DNA from: CAYGYG01 sp964354155
Lineage (GTDB): Bacteria; Hydrothermota; Tepidihabitantia; SM23-42; CAYGYG01
Direction: 5' to 3'
Assembly (NCBI GenBank): GCA_964354155.1
Contig: CAYGYG010000037.1
Span: 1 to 26,928, forward strand
DNA: 26,928 bases
Shown: one piece after another, positions 6,481 through 13,393 of the stretch
How positions within the stretch are numbered: position 1 is the first letter of the stretch
How the letters are laid out: every line of letters starts with the position of its first letter
Made by a program: the position numbers and the translations under genes
Notes under the pieces: model-generated
Database searches by the model: none
Told to the model about the DNA's origin: nothing
What the model saw: the letters and a program-made list of their open reading frames with translations, nothing else

Positions 6481-7779
6481 CTAGTCGGCGACGATGATCT
6501 TTCGGCGGATGACCGGACCGAAACCGGCGACGTTCAGGAAATAGACGCCTGGGGGGAGGGCGGTGGTTTCCAGGCGGAGGTGGTGTATCCCAGGCTCCTT
6601 CGGGCCGTGCCACAGGGTTGCCCTGAGGCGGCCGTTGACGTCGAAAAGGCGGATATCGAGGAGCCGTGCTCGATCGTTTACGAGGCGAAGCCGGACCGGT
6701 CCCGGCGTCGGATTGGACAGAATAACAACGCGCTCGCCGTTACCGGTGTGCGGGTCCGTCCGAAGCTCCTCCTTGATCCCGATCAGGTTGACGCGGCCGC
6801 GCTCCATCGAGCTTAGAGCGGCGCCATTCCAGCCGCAGGCGACATAAAGGGAACAGCCTTTCTGGGTGCCGCCGTGGGAGCGCCGGGCGGCGGCGATCGG
6901 TGTCTCGCTGGACCAGAACTGCCAATTGGTGTGCCGGTGCTGAACCGCGGTCAAGTAGCTGGTCCGGTTTTGTCCGCCGACGATATAGATGTGCCATCCG
7001 GTGTCGGGGTCGGGTACCACATGGCCTGATGCCCAGAAAGTTGCGACCGGCAGGGATTCGCTTCTGACCGTCCAGGTGTCGCCGGCGCAATCGTAAGCAT
7101 AGACGCCGCGCGAGCCGTTGGGGTAGGCGGCGGAACCGCCGCAGATGAAAATCGTGTCACCGACCGTGACCGCGCTGACCGACATCTTGGCCTGGGGCAT
7201 GGCCCGCTTCGGACTCCACGAGTTGGTCGGCGGGTCATAGCACCATGTTTCAGCGGTGAGGACCGTGTCGCTCTTGATTCCTCCGAACATATATACTTTG
7301 CCCTGCGCCGTGGCAAACTGGTAGTAGTAATGCGCCATGCCCTGATTGGGCATTTTCCCGGCTACGGTCCAGGTGTTGGCGACGAGGTCGAGAACGGTCA
7401 GATCGTCGGTGAAGGTGGAGCCCTGGCGACCGCCGCCGACGTAGATCTTCGTGCCGAGGAGCGCAGCCGAGTGGTTATGGACGCCCACGCCGCCCGGATA
7501 GGTCAGACCGGTTTGCCAGGTGTTGGCGGCCGGATCGTGCACTTCGTCAAATGGATGAGAACCGTGCACCGGGCAATTGCCGCAGATAAGGTGAATCTTG
7601 TGGTCGCTCCCCAGAACCGCCACGGTCCGCGATACGGCACACGCGGGATTGGGCGTACCGTATTCCCAAGTTATTCCGAAGCGGTTTGCTGGGCGGCCGG
7701 TCGAATAGCCGTATGGTTTCACAGGATAATCATCTGGGGGCGGGAAACCGGCGATAATGATGAAAAGCAGAGCAACCAT
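6481..7779 (-). CDS. Secreted Kelch-repeat protein with T9SS-type C-terminal domain
   Basis: The 432-residue protein has a short N-terminal hydrophobic segment (MVALLFIIIAGF). Repeated Kelch-type blades follow, each with a Gly-Gly pair and a spaced Trp (KIYVGGGRQG, KVYMFGGIKSD, TIFICGGSAAY, HIYIVGGQNR), predicting a beta-propeller. The last ~85 residues (RLFDVNGRLRATLW ... LPPGVYFLNVAG ... RRKIIVAD) have the form of a T9SS type-A sorting domain like that of the first gene. It probably acts at the cell surface or outside the cell; the ligand is unknown. The start is fixed by the -10 box six bases upstream, which predicts a leaderless message. It is divergent from the acyl-CoA dehydrogenase operon. 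Confidence 0.85.
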   Translation of the reverse strand: MVALLFIIIAGFPPPDDYPVKPYGYSTGRPANRFGITWEYGTPNPACAVSRTVAVLGSDHKIHLICGNCPVHGSHPFDEVHDPAANTWQTGLTYPGGVGVHNHSAALLGTKIYVGGGRQGSTFTDDLTVLDLVANTWTVAGKMPNQGMAHYYYQFATAQGKVYMFGGIKSDTVLTAETWCYDPPTNSWSPKRAMPQAKMSVSAVTVGDTIFICGGSAAYPNGSRGVYAYDCAGDTWTVRSESLPVATFWASGHVVPDPDTGWHIYIVGGQNRTSYLTAVQHRHTNWQFWSSETPIAAARRSHGGTQKGCSLYVACGWNGAALSSMERGRVNLIGIKEELRTDPHTGNGERVVILSNPTPGPVRLRLVNDRARLLDIRLFDVNGRLRATLWHGPKEPGIHHLRLETTALPPGVYFLNVAGFGPVIRRKIIVAD

Positions 7780-7785
7780 GTCGAA

Positions 7786-7813
7786 ATTCTAATCCAAAGA
7801 AATCGAAAGTCAA
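7786..7813 (-). promoter_or_regulatory. Kelch gene promoter, predicted leaderless
   Basis: On the minus strand TTGACT (7813-7808), a 16-bp spacer and TAGAAT (7791-7786) are followed by six bases and then the ATG. A start seven bases past the -10 box falls exactly on the A of the start codon at 7779. Confidence 0.75.
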
Positions 7814-7826
7814 GCGAGAAAGAGCC

Positions 7827-7854
7827 TTGACTTTGTCATACGTAAGGATATACT
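7827..7854 (+). promoter_or_regulatory. Promoter of the acyl-CoA dehydrogenase operon
   Basis: TTGACT (7827-7832), a 16-bp spacer and TATACT (7849-7854) predict a start near 7861. It lies back to back with the Kelch promoter, 13 bp between the two -35 boxes. The resulting leader to the first dehydrogenase would be about 186 nt long. Confidence 0.65.
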
Positions 7855-7914
7855 GGGAAAGCGCTTTGTCAACTTGTTTGACTGAGAGCTCTGAAGAACA
7901 TTCATCGCTCTCAT

Positions 7915-7989
7915 GATTACGGTGATAACAGAAAGATTACAGTGATATTTGATAAGTCCGCATCATTGTAATCCGCCGTAAATCACCGT
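7915..7989. promoter_or_regulatory. Repeated operator-like sites in the dehydrogenase leader
   Basis: GATTACGGTGATA (7915-7927) and GATTACAGTGATA (7935-7947) are direct repeats differing at one base and spaced exactly 20 bp apart. Inverted relatives follow: CATTGTAATC (7964-7973) and ATCACCGT (7982-7989). The two-turn spacing and mixed orientation suggest a regulator binding site; the regulator is unknown. Confidence 0.5.
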
Positions 7990-7995
7990 CATCGA

Positions 7996-8021
7996 AGATT
8001 TCTGGGTTTTCTCAGAAATCT
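7996..8021 (+). other. 9-bp perfect stem-loop just before the dehydrogenase start
   Basis: AGATTTCTG (7996-8004) pairs perfectly with CAGAAATCT (8013-8021) across an 8-nt loop. It ends 17 nt before the Shine-Dalgarno AAGGGG (8038-8043). It could affect translation or RNA stability of the operon. Confidence 0.5.
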
Positions 8022-8046
8022 CTGACAGGTGCATCCCAAGGGGTGT

Positions 8047-9117
8047 ATGATGGAAATGACCCAAGAGCAGACAATCCTTCAATCCAATATTCGCAAATTT
8101 GTGGCGAAGGAAGTGGAACCTTTGGCCGCCAAGATCGACCAACAGAACTACTTCCCTCAAGAACTCATACCCAAGATCGCCGACCTCGGTCTTTTCGGAA
8201 TCCAGATTCCCGAGAGCGCGGGGGGCTTTGGTTTTGACACCAAGAGCCTGGCGATTACTCTGGAAGAGATGGGCCGGAGCAGTGCGTCGCTGGCGTTGGT
8301 GCTGGCCGCGCACAATATCCTGGTCGGCGGAACAATCCTGGCCAGCCGCGGTGATGACTTGAAGAAGAAATACCTGCCGGAGCTCTGTAGCGGAGGGATG
8401 ATTGGCGGTGCCTGCGCCCAGGACTACGTTGCGGTCAGGGTCGAGGGTGACACCCTGCAGGGGGCCGAGAGGATCGTTCTGAACGGCATGCGGGCTGACC
8501 TGCTTTTCTTCAAGGCTTTGCACGGTGACGGCATCATCTATCGGCTGATGAGCGCGCCGAAGGACAACTTGAAGCTTGAGCTCCGCGGTGATCTAATGGG
8601 GATGCGGGGCGCTGGGATTGCCTCGGCGGTCTTCGACGGTGCCCGGCTGGGCAAGACCGATGAGGTCGGACCGTCAGATGGAGGGGCCGGTGTTGATGCG
8701 GTGTTCTGCCTGGGGCTGGCGGCAATCGCGGTCGGGATGTCTCAATCGGCGCTCGAAGCGGCAGTCAAATACTCGAAAGAACGAAAGCAGTTCGGTCAAG
8801 CAATCTGCTGTTATGATATGATCCAGGAGATGCTCGCCGAGATGGCGACTAAGACTCATGCCGCCCGACTGATGGTGCACGATGCGGCTGAGAAAAGGGA
8901 TGCGGGTAAGCCGTTCGTCAAAGAGGCGATCATGGCCAAAGCATATGCAACGCAGTCGGCATCGCTCGTGACGCGCCTCGGCGTCCAGGTGCACGGCGGC
9001 TATGGTTATATCAAGGACTATGCGATCGAAAGGATGTATCGCGATGCCAAGGTGACCGAAGTAATCGGCGGCACGACCGAAGCCCTTCGGCTGAATCTGG
9101 CCAGGAGCTTGCTATGA
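8047..9117 (+). CDS. Acyl-CoA dehydrogenase-like protein lacking the catalytic glutamate
   Basis: The 356-residue protein has the acyl-CoA dehydrogenase fold: an N-terminal helical domain (FPQELIPKIADLGLFGIQIPE), a short middle domain, and a C-terminal helical domain (KERKQFGQAI ... QVHGGYGYIKDYAIERMYRDAK). The usual catalytic glutamate in the I-x-E-G-T motif is replaced: the text here is VIGGTTEALR (G341). The alternative site used by isovaleryl-CoA dehydrogenase is also not Glu (VDAVF, V219). The normal FAD/substrate block GLTExxAGSD is reduced to GGACAQDYVAV and the middle domain is shortened. It is probably a non-catalytic partner of the enzyme encoded 22 bp downstream. The ATG at 8047 follows AAGGGG; a GTG at 8029 is less likely. 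Confidence 0.85.
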   Translation: MMEMTQEQTILQSNIRKFVAKEVEPLAAKIDQQNYFPQELIPKIADLGLFGIQIPESAGGFGFDTKSLAITLEEMGRSSASLALVLAAHNILVGGTILASRGDDLKKKYLPELCSGGMIGGACAQDYVAVRVEGDTLQGAERIVLNGMRADLLFFKALHGDGIIYRLMSAPKDNLKLELRGDLMGMRGAGIASAVFDGARLGKTDEVGPSDGGAGVDAVFCLGLAAIAVGMSQSALEAAVKYSKERKQFGQAICCYDMIQEMLAEMATKTHAARLMVHDAAEKRDAGKPFVKEAIMAKAYATQSASLVTRLGVQVHGGYGYIKDYAIERMYRDAKVTEVIGGTTEALRLNLARSLL

Positions 9118-9139
9118 AGATGACGATGGGAGTGGCCTC

Positions 9140-10270
9140 ATGAACTGTGCTGAAATAAAGAGAGAGCATAACGAATTCCGTGAAGAGATCCAGGCGTTTG
9201 TCAAAGCCGAAGTCGCACCCAAAGCGCGCGAGATTGATATCTCGGGCGAGTTCCCCCTAGACATCATCAAGAAGATGGCCGGCAAAGGATATTTAGGGAT
9301 ACCCTATCCCAAGGAATACGGTGGACTCAGCAAGGACACGCTGAGTTATATCATCGCGGTTGAAGAAGTCTCAAGAGCGTGTGCCTCAACCGGCATTACT
9401 CTGGCCGCGCATTGCTCATTGGGCTGCTATCCGGTGTATCTGGCCGGCAATGAGGCGCAGAAACAGAAGTTTCTGATCCCGATGGCGCAGGGCAAGGTGC
9501 TGGGTGGTTTCGGGCTTACCGAATCCAATGCCGGATCGGATGCCGGCGCGACCGAAACCACCGCGAAGGAACATGACGGCGGATATCTGGTCAACGGCAA
9601 GAAGGTTTTCAACACGACCGGAGGTTATGCGGGGTTTTTCAACATCACTGCGACCCATGACCGCAGTAAAGGGGTGCACGCGATCAGCGCGTTCGTTGTC
9701 GAGAGCGCGACCAAGGGATTCTCGGTCGGGAAGAAGGAGGACAAACTCGGCCTGCGAGGGTCGAATACCGTAGAGCTGATCTTCGAGGACTGTCTTGTGC
9801 CCGGGGCGAACCTGCTTGGCAAGAAGAATGAAGGGTTCAAGGTCTTCATGATGACCCTGGATGGGGGCCGGGTGAGCATCGGCGCATTTGCGCTGGGGAT
9901 CGCCCAGGGCGCGCTTGACGCCAGCATCAAGTTTGTTCAGGATAATAAGATTAAGACCCAGATTGCCCAGAAACTGATTGCCGACAGCGCCACCGAGATC
10001 GAGGCGGCGCGCCATCTGGTCTATGGCGGAGCCTGGCTTGAAGACCAGCACCTGCCGTTCTCGAAGGAAAGCGCGATGGCGAAATTCTATGCTTCCGAAG
10101 TCTCAATGCGCGCCTCCGATCGCGCCATCCAGATCCACGGTCTGGCCGGAATTACCAAGGATTATCCGGTTGAGAGGTTCTACCGCGACGCCAAGCTCGC
10201 CGAGATCGGCGAGGGGACGAGCGAGATTCAGAGGATCGTAATCGCCCGGACGCTTCTTGGGAAACAATAG
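9140..10270 (+). CDS. Acyl-CoA dehydrogenase, complete active site
   Basis: A 376-residue FAD-dependent acyl-CoA dehydrogenase, which makes a 2,3-enoyl-CoA and passes electrons to electron-transfer flavoprotein. The FAD/substrate signature GGFGLTESNAGSDAGATET is intact. So are KLGLRGSNTVELIFEDC, the QIHGLAGITKDYPVERFYRDAK helix, and the catalytic glutamate E358 in IGEGTSEIQR. Length is typical for short/branched-chain or butyryl-CoA-type enzymes; exact substrate cannot be called. It lies 22 bp downstream of the degenerate paralogue, so the two are surely co-transcribed. No etfAB genes are in the window. Confidence 0.93.
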   Translation: MNCAEIKREHNEFREEIQAFVKAEVAPKAREIDISGEFPLDIIKKMAGKGYLGIPYPKEYGGLSKDTLSYIIAVEEVSRACASTGITLAAHCSLGCYPVYLAGNEAQKQKFLIPMAQGKVLGGFGLTESNAGSDAGATETTAKEHDGGYLVNGKKVFNTTGGYAGFFNITATHDRSKGVHAISAFVVESATKGFSVGKKEDKLGLRGSNTVELIFEDCLVPGANLLGKKNEGFKVFMMTLDGGRVSIGAFALGIAQGALDASIKFVQDNKIKTQIAQKLIADSATEIEAARHLVYGGAWLEDQHLPFSKESAMAKFYASEVSMRASDRAIQIHGLAGITKDYPVERFYRDAKLAEIGEGTSEIQRIVIARTLLGKQ

Positions 10271-10543
10271 CAAAAGAGTAGCGAGAAGATAAAGCAATGA
10301 GTGCTGAGCAATGAGCGACGAGTTCCTGCCTTGCGGCACCTGATCTTCTGCTCTCCTGATATCCCTCCCACTGATTCGCCGATACCCTGATCTACTCTCT
10401 TGTTACTGTTTCCCCCTTGACTTTGGTTGCGTTTTGACTAGGATTATTTGATCTATTGTTGTTTGCTAAGTGCGGTCAGTCTCGCTTTCTGGGCTTTTTC
10501 TTCCTTCAGACTATTAACGATTCGCAATAGGCCCTCAGCTAAT
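10271..10543. other. Intergenic gap between the dehydrogenases and tRNA-Gln
   Basis: No protein-coding gene is supported. A possible promoter for the tRNA is TTGACT (10417-10422), 16 bp, TAGGAT (10439-10444), which would give a leader of about 93 nt before the tRNA. The rest is T/C-rich with no clear terminator for the dehydrogenase operon. Confidence 0.45.
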
Positions 10544-10614
10544 TGGGGGATCGTCTAACGGCAGGACTCGTGGCTCTGGACCACGGTATCGGGGTTCGAA
10601 TCCCTGTCCCCCAG
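10544..10614 (+). tRNA. tRNA-Gln (anticodon CTG)
   Basis: A 71-nt cloverleaf reads clearly. The acceptor arms are TGGGGGA and TCCCCCA. A 3-bp D stem GTC/GAC follows, then the anticodon stem CGTGG/CCACG with loop CTCTGGA (anticodon CTG). The T arm is CGGGG-TTCGAAT-CCCTG. The discriminator base is G and CCA is not encoded. The U-A first pair and the anticodon fit bacterial tRNA-Gln. Confidence 0.95.
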
Positions 10615-10615
10615 T

Positions 10616-10655
10616 CATGAACCAGAGAAAATCCTGTGGATTTTCACGGTTCATG
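10616..10655 (+). terminator. 40-bp two-tier hairpin immediately after tRNA-Gln
   Basis: Outer arms CATGAACC (10616-10623) and GGTTCATG (10648-10655) and inner arms AAAATCC (10628-10634) and GGATTTT (10638-10644) are all perfect inverted repeats around a 3-nt loop. A short TTTT run follows. It begins one base after the tRNA and could be its terminator, or the end of an inserted element. Confidence 0.6.
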
Positions 10656-10901
10656 TTTTACATCGGTTATTCCTCCAATCTCGAACATCGTCTTACTGAG
10701 CACGCTAACGGAAAATCTGCCAGCACCGCTTCCCGTCGTCCTTTTCGCTTAATCTTCTGTGAATACTATCTTTCCAAGAGCGACGCTTCAAGGCGGGAGA
10801 GGTATTTCAAGACGACGGCCGGCAAAAGGACGCTCAAATTGATGCTTCAAAGAAGTATGCAAGAAATCTCGAGCGACAGTAATGAAGCTCCGGAAAGTTG
10901 A
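10617..10901 (+). pseudogene. 5'-truncated GIY-YIG nuclease-like gene
   Basis: The frame encodes FYIGYSSNLEHRLTEHANGK, the YIG half and following helix of the small UPF0213/GIY-YIG family, then RRPFRLIFCEYYLSKSDASRRERYFK, also typical. The usual N-terminal strand carrying the GIY half (MYYVYIL-type, about 15 residues) is missing. In its place is sequence encoded by the 40-bp palindrome that abuts tRNA-Gln. Without the first conserved Tyr the nuclease site would be incomplete, so I treat it as a remnant. If expressed, translation might start at the ATG at 10653. The ORF cannot extend upstream because the tRNA gene lies there. Full length would be about 90-100 residues. Confidence 0.6.
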
Positions 10902-11040
10902 GCAATCAAAGGTAACAGCGAAGAGAATAGGAAGTCGGTTCGAATTTCTTCGAATGCGTCCAGTGTTTCAGGAGCCTCTAAATTCGAAGTTCCAAATCCG
11001 AAAAGAATACTAGCCTACTTGAAGGATGGGGACCTGGCTC
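10902..11040. other. Gap between the GIY-YIG remnant and the TPR gene
   Basis: Three TTCGAA sites occur within 50 bp (10939, 10949, 10983). GGTTCGAAT at 10937-10945 repeats nine bases of the tRNA-Gln T loop (10593-10601). No coding sequence is supported. Confidence 0.4.
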
Positions 11041-12666
11041 TTAGTCCAATGCCGCACGTTTCTGCTTCAGACTCTTGGATTTTGGAGCTTTTTTCAATCC
11101 CTTCTCGTAGGCCTCTTTCGCCTTTTCCCGGTCGTTGACTTTGAGATAGGCGTCGCCGAGGTGTTCGAGAACGACTCCGTCCTCGACCCGACTCGCGGCT
11201 TTTTCCAGCTGCTCAACCGCCTCCTCGTACCTGCCCATCATGTAATAAATCCAGCCCAAAGAGTCAATGAAATAACCGTTGGTGTCTTCCATGGCCACGG
11301 CCCGCTGGATAAGATGCAACGCGTCTTCAAGCTTTGTGCCTTCTTCGGCATAGGTGTAGCCGACGTAGTTGAGGGCCGCGGCATTCATCGTATCGAGCGT
11401 GACTACCTTCTCGAAGCATTCCAGGGCCTCGCGCTTCCGGTTCGCGTCATCGCACAAATAAGCCAGGGCGCTCCAGACCTTGGGATTCTTTGGATCAAAG
11501 GGTATCGCCTTCTTATAGAAATAATACGCGCGTGCCGGCTGCCTCTGAAGGGCCGAAACCACGCCCAGCAAGTAATAAAGCTGACCCCGGTCCCCGCCCA
11601 GAATCACGGCCTGGCGGAAGGCCTGTCCTGCTTTGTCGTACTGCTTCAGGTCGAGGTAGACGAACCCAAGATAGGTGACGAGATCGGTGTTATCCGGGCT
11701 GATCTTGATGGCGCGCTTGATTGCTTCTTCCGCTATCTTGAACTGCCCCAGTTCAACATAGATCCGGGCGGCGTGAAACAGCCCATAACTGTCCGCCGGA
11801 TTCATGCCGGCCGCGATGAGGAACTGCTCAAGGGCCGCAAGTCGGTTGCCTTTTTTGTACAGGCCGTAACCCAGATTGCGACGGACCTCGGACTCCAGAG
11901 GGTTGGCCCGCAGGACTTCGGCACAGAGCTCGATCAGCTCATCGTACCGGTCCATGCGGGTGTAGATGTCGACAAGGCGTTTTTTCAAGCTCAGATTCAG
12001 GGTATCGTGCGCCAGTGCCAGCACATAGTAGGGCAAAGCCGAGTCAGACTGGCCCAGGACATCATGGCTCGTGCCGATGCCGAGCAGGGCCGGGACGCTC
12101 GACGAGTCCATCTGCCGGGCCTGCTGGTAGAAACCGAGCGCCTCCCGGTACTTATTCAGCTTGGACGAGAGGTGTCCAATGCGCAGGAAGTTCTCCGCGG
12201 ATGGACTGACGGCAATGAGCTTGTTGAGCATCTTCCTTGCATTGTCGAACTGATTCATTCCTTCATACAGGTAAGAGAGACTGACGATGAGTTCTTCGTC
12301 TTCAGGACTGGCCTGGTAAGCCATCTCCAGATACTGGAGAGCCTTGAGAATCTGATATTGCTGAAGGTAGATGGTGCCGATCAGTTTCATGTTCTCGGCG
12401 TCCTTGGGATCCAACCGGTAGGCGGACTCGGCGTACTTGAGAGCCGGCTTGAATCGCTTCAGTCTTGCGCTGACTTTGGCGACGGTTCGCAGGATTTCCA
12501 ACGAAGCGGGGTCTTGTTCTAAGGCTTCAAGATAAAGGGCGAGGGCTGGTTCGTACTTGCCGCTGTCTTCGAGGGCCGAAGCCCGTAAGAACAAATCGTA
12601 CGCCTGGGCTCGGGTCGAGTCCGGCGTCACCGAGAGGACCGCGATTAGAACTGCACACCAAGGCAT
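11041..12666 (-). CDS. Secreted/periplasmic TPR-repeat protein
   Basis: A 541-residue protein with an N-terminal signal-like segment (MPWCAVLIAVLSVTPDSTRAQA) and an almost unbroken series of about 13 tetratricopeptide repeats. Typical units are YEPALALYLEALEQDPAS, YREALGFYQQARQMDSSS, YDKAGQAFRQAVILGG and YEEAVEQLEKAASR. The TPR superhelix normally acts as a protein-protein scaffold. Its start overlaps the end of the preceding barrel-like gene by 22 nt, so translation is probably coupled, and it is the last gene of the operon that starts at lolA. A role in the outer membrane or periplasm is inferred from these neighbours. A long antisense ORF covers it but has no family features. Confidence 0.88.
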   Translation of the reverse strand: MPWCAVLIAVLSVTPDSTRAQAYDLFLRASALEDSGKYEPALALYLEALEQDPASLEILRTVAKVSARLKRFKPALKYAESAYRLDPKDAENMKLIGTIYLQQYQILKALQYLEMAYQASPEDEELIVSLSYLYEGMNQFDNARKMLNKLIAVSPSAENFLRIGHLSSKLNKYREALGFYQQARQMDSSSVPALLGIGTSHDVLGQSDSALPYYVLALAHDTLNLSLKKRLVDIYTRMDRYDELIELCAEVLRANPLESEVRRNLGYGLYKKGNRLAALEQFLIAAGMNPADSYGLFHAARIYVELGQFKIAEEAIKRAIKISPDNTDLVTYLGFVYLDLKQYDKAGQAFRQAVILGGDRGQLYYLLGVVSALQRQPARAYYFYKKAIPFDPKNPKVWSALAYLCDDANRKREALECFEKVVTLDTMNAAALNYVGYTYAEEGTKLEDALHLIQRAVAMEDTNGYFIDSLGWIYYMMGRYEEAVEQLEKAASRVEDGVVLEHLGDAYLKVNDREKAKEAYEKGLKKAPKSKSLKQKRAALD

Positions 12667-13391
12667 AGAATACCCATTCGGTTTGGAGCTTTGAGCGGAT
12701 CGGTGGCGTATAAGTAATATTCATAGAGGATGTTGAAAATGCCGCGCCGGCTCCGATAGTATCCATTCAAACGGACGCGATGGTTGTGGTAGAAACCGCC
12801 CCACATGCGCTGGTTGAAATCAAGGCTCAGGCCCCAGCGCAGTCCTATGGACCGATAACTGAACGCCCGCTGGTTGACTTCAAGCAGAAGGTCACGCCGG
12901 TAGTCGGTGCCCCAGTTCATCCATTTGTAGAATTGCCACTGGGGGTAGAAGCCGCATTCAGCCCGCCAGGAGAAAGACGGATTGTCTTCGACGAAGCGGC
13001 GCCAGTGATGGGCGCGCGGCATGATGCCGAAACGGATGCGGTTGAAGACCGGGGCGCTCGGATTCTCGAGGTCGACCATGTGGAAACAGTCATGGATCAG
13101 CCGCCCGGTCAGAACGAACGAATTCATTTCCAGGTCAAGGCCCGGGATGATGTAGTAGTGCACGTATTTGGGGTCGAAGGTCACGCCCTCCTCCTGACCC
13201 GATGCCATATCAAGGTCGTGCCGGTATTCCGCCGACAGCGTCAGCCGGCCGAAACGCACCAGGTCGGCATAGACGTCGACGGTGGCATCGATGTTGTAGC
13301 GTTTGCTGTGGCCAAAGTACTTACCCATGGAACCAAGACCGTGGACCTCCATCGGCAACTCAAGACCGGCCAGGATTACGAGGAGAAGCAT
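12645..13391 (-). CDS. Predicted outer-membrane beta-barrel-like protein
   Basis: A 248-residue protein with a short signal peptide (MLLLVILAGLELPMEVHG). The body is rich in aromatic residues and alternating polar/apolar strands (RLTLSAEYRHDLDMA, RRDLLLEVNQRAF, GIFNILYEYYLYATD), and it ends in a strand finishing with Phe (MGILCLGVQF), as expected for barrels inserted by BamA. I do not recognise the family. It starts two bases after the rimO stop codon and overlaps the TPR gene by 22 nt, so the three are co-translated. Confidence 0.6.
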   Translation of the reverse strand: MLLLVILAGLELPMEVHGLGSMGKYFGHSKRYNIDATVDVYADLVRFGRLTLSAEYRHDLDMASGQEEGVTFDPKYVHYYIIPGLDLEMNSFVLTGRLIHDCFHMVDLENPSAPVFNRIRFGIMPRAHHWRRFVEDNPSFSWRAECGFYPQWQFYKWMNWGTDYRRDLLLEVNQRAFSYRSIGLRWGLSLDFNQRMWGGFYHNHRVRLNGYYRSRRGIFNILYEYYLYATDPLKAPNRMGILCLGVQF

Positions 13392-13393
13392 TG

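Noticed and set aside
7330..7830. A 166-codon plus-strand ORF opposite the Kelch gene
   Set aside because: It spans the Kelch promoter and start and shows no motif; a shadow of the real gene.
11026..12522. A 498-codon plus-strand ORF opposite the TPR gene
   Set aside because: It is exactly antisense to a convincing TPR protein with signal peptide and operon context. Its product has no recognisable motifs and mirrors the GC-rich codons of the TPR gene.
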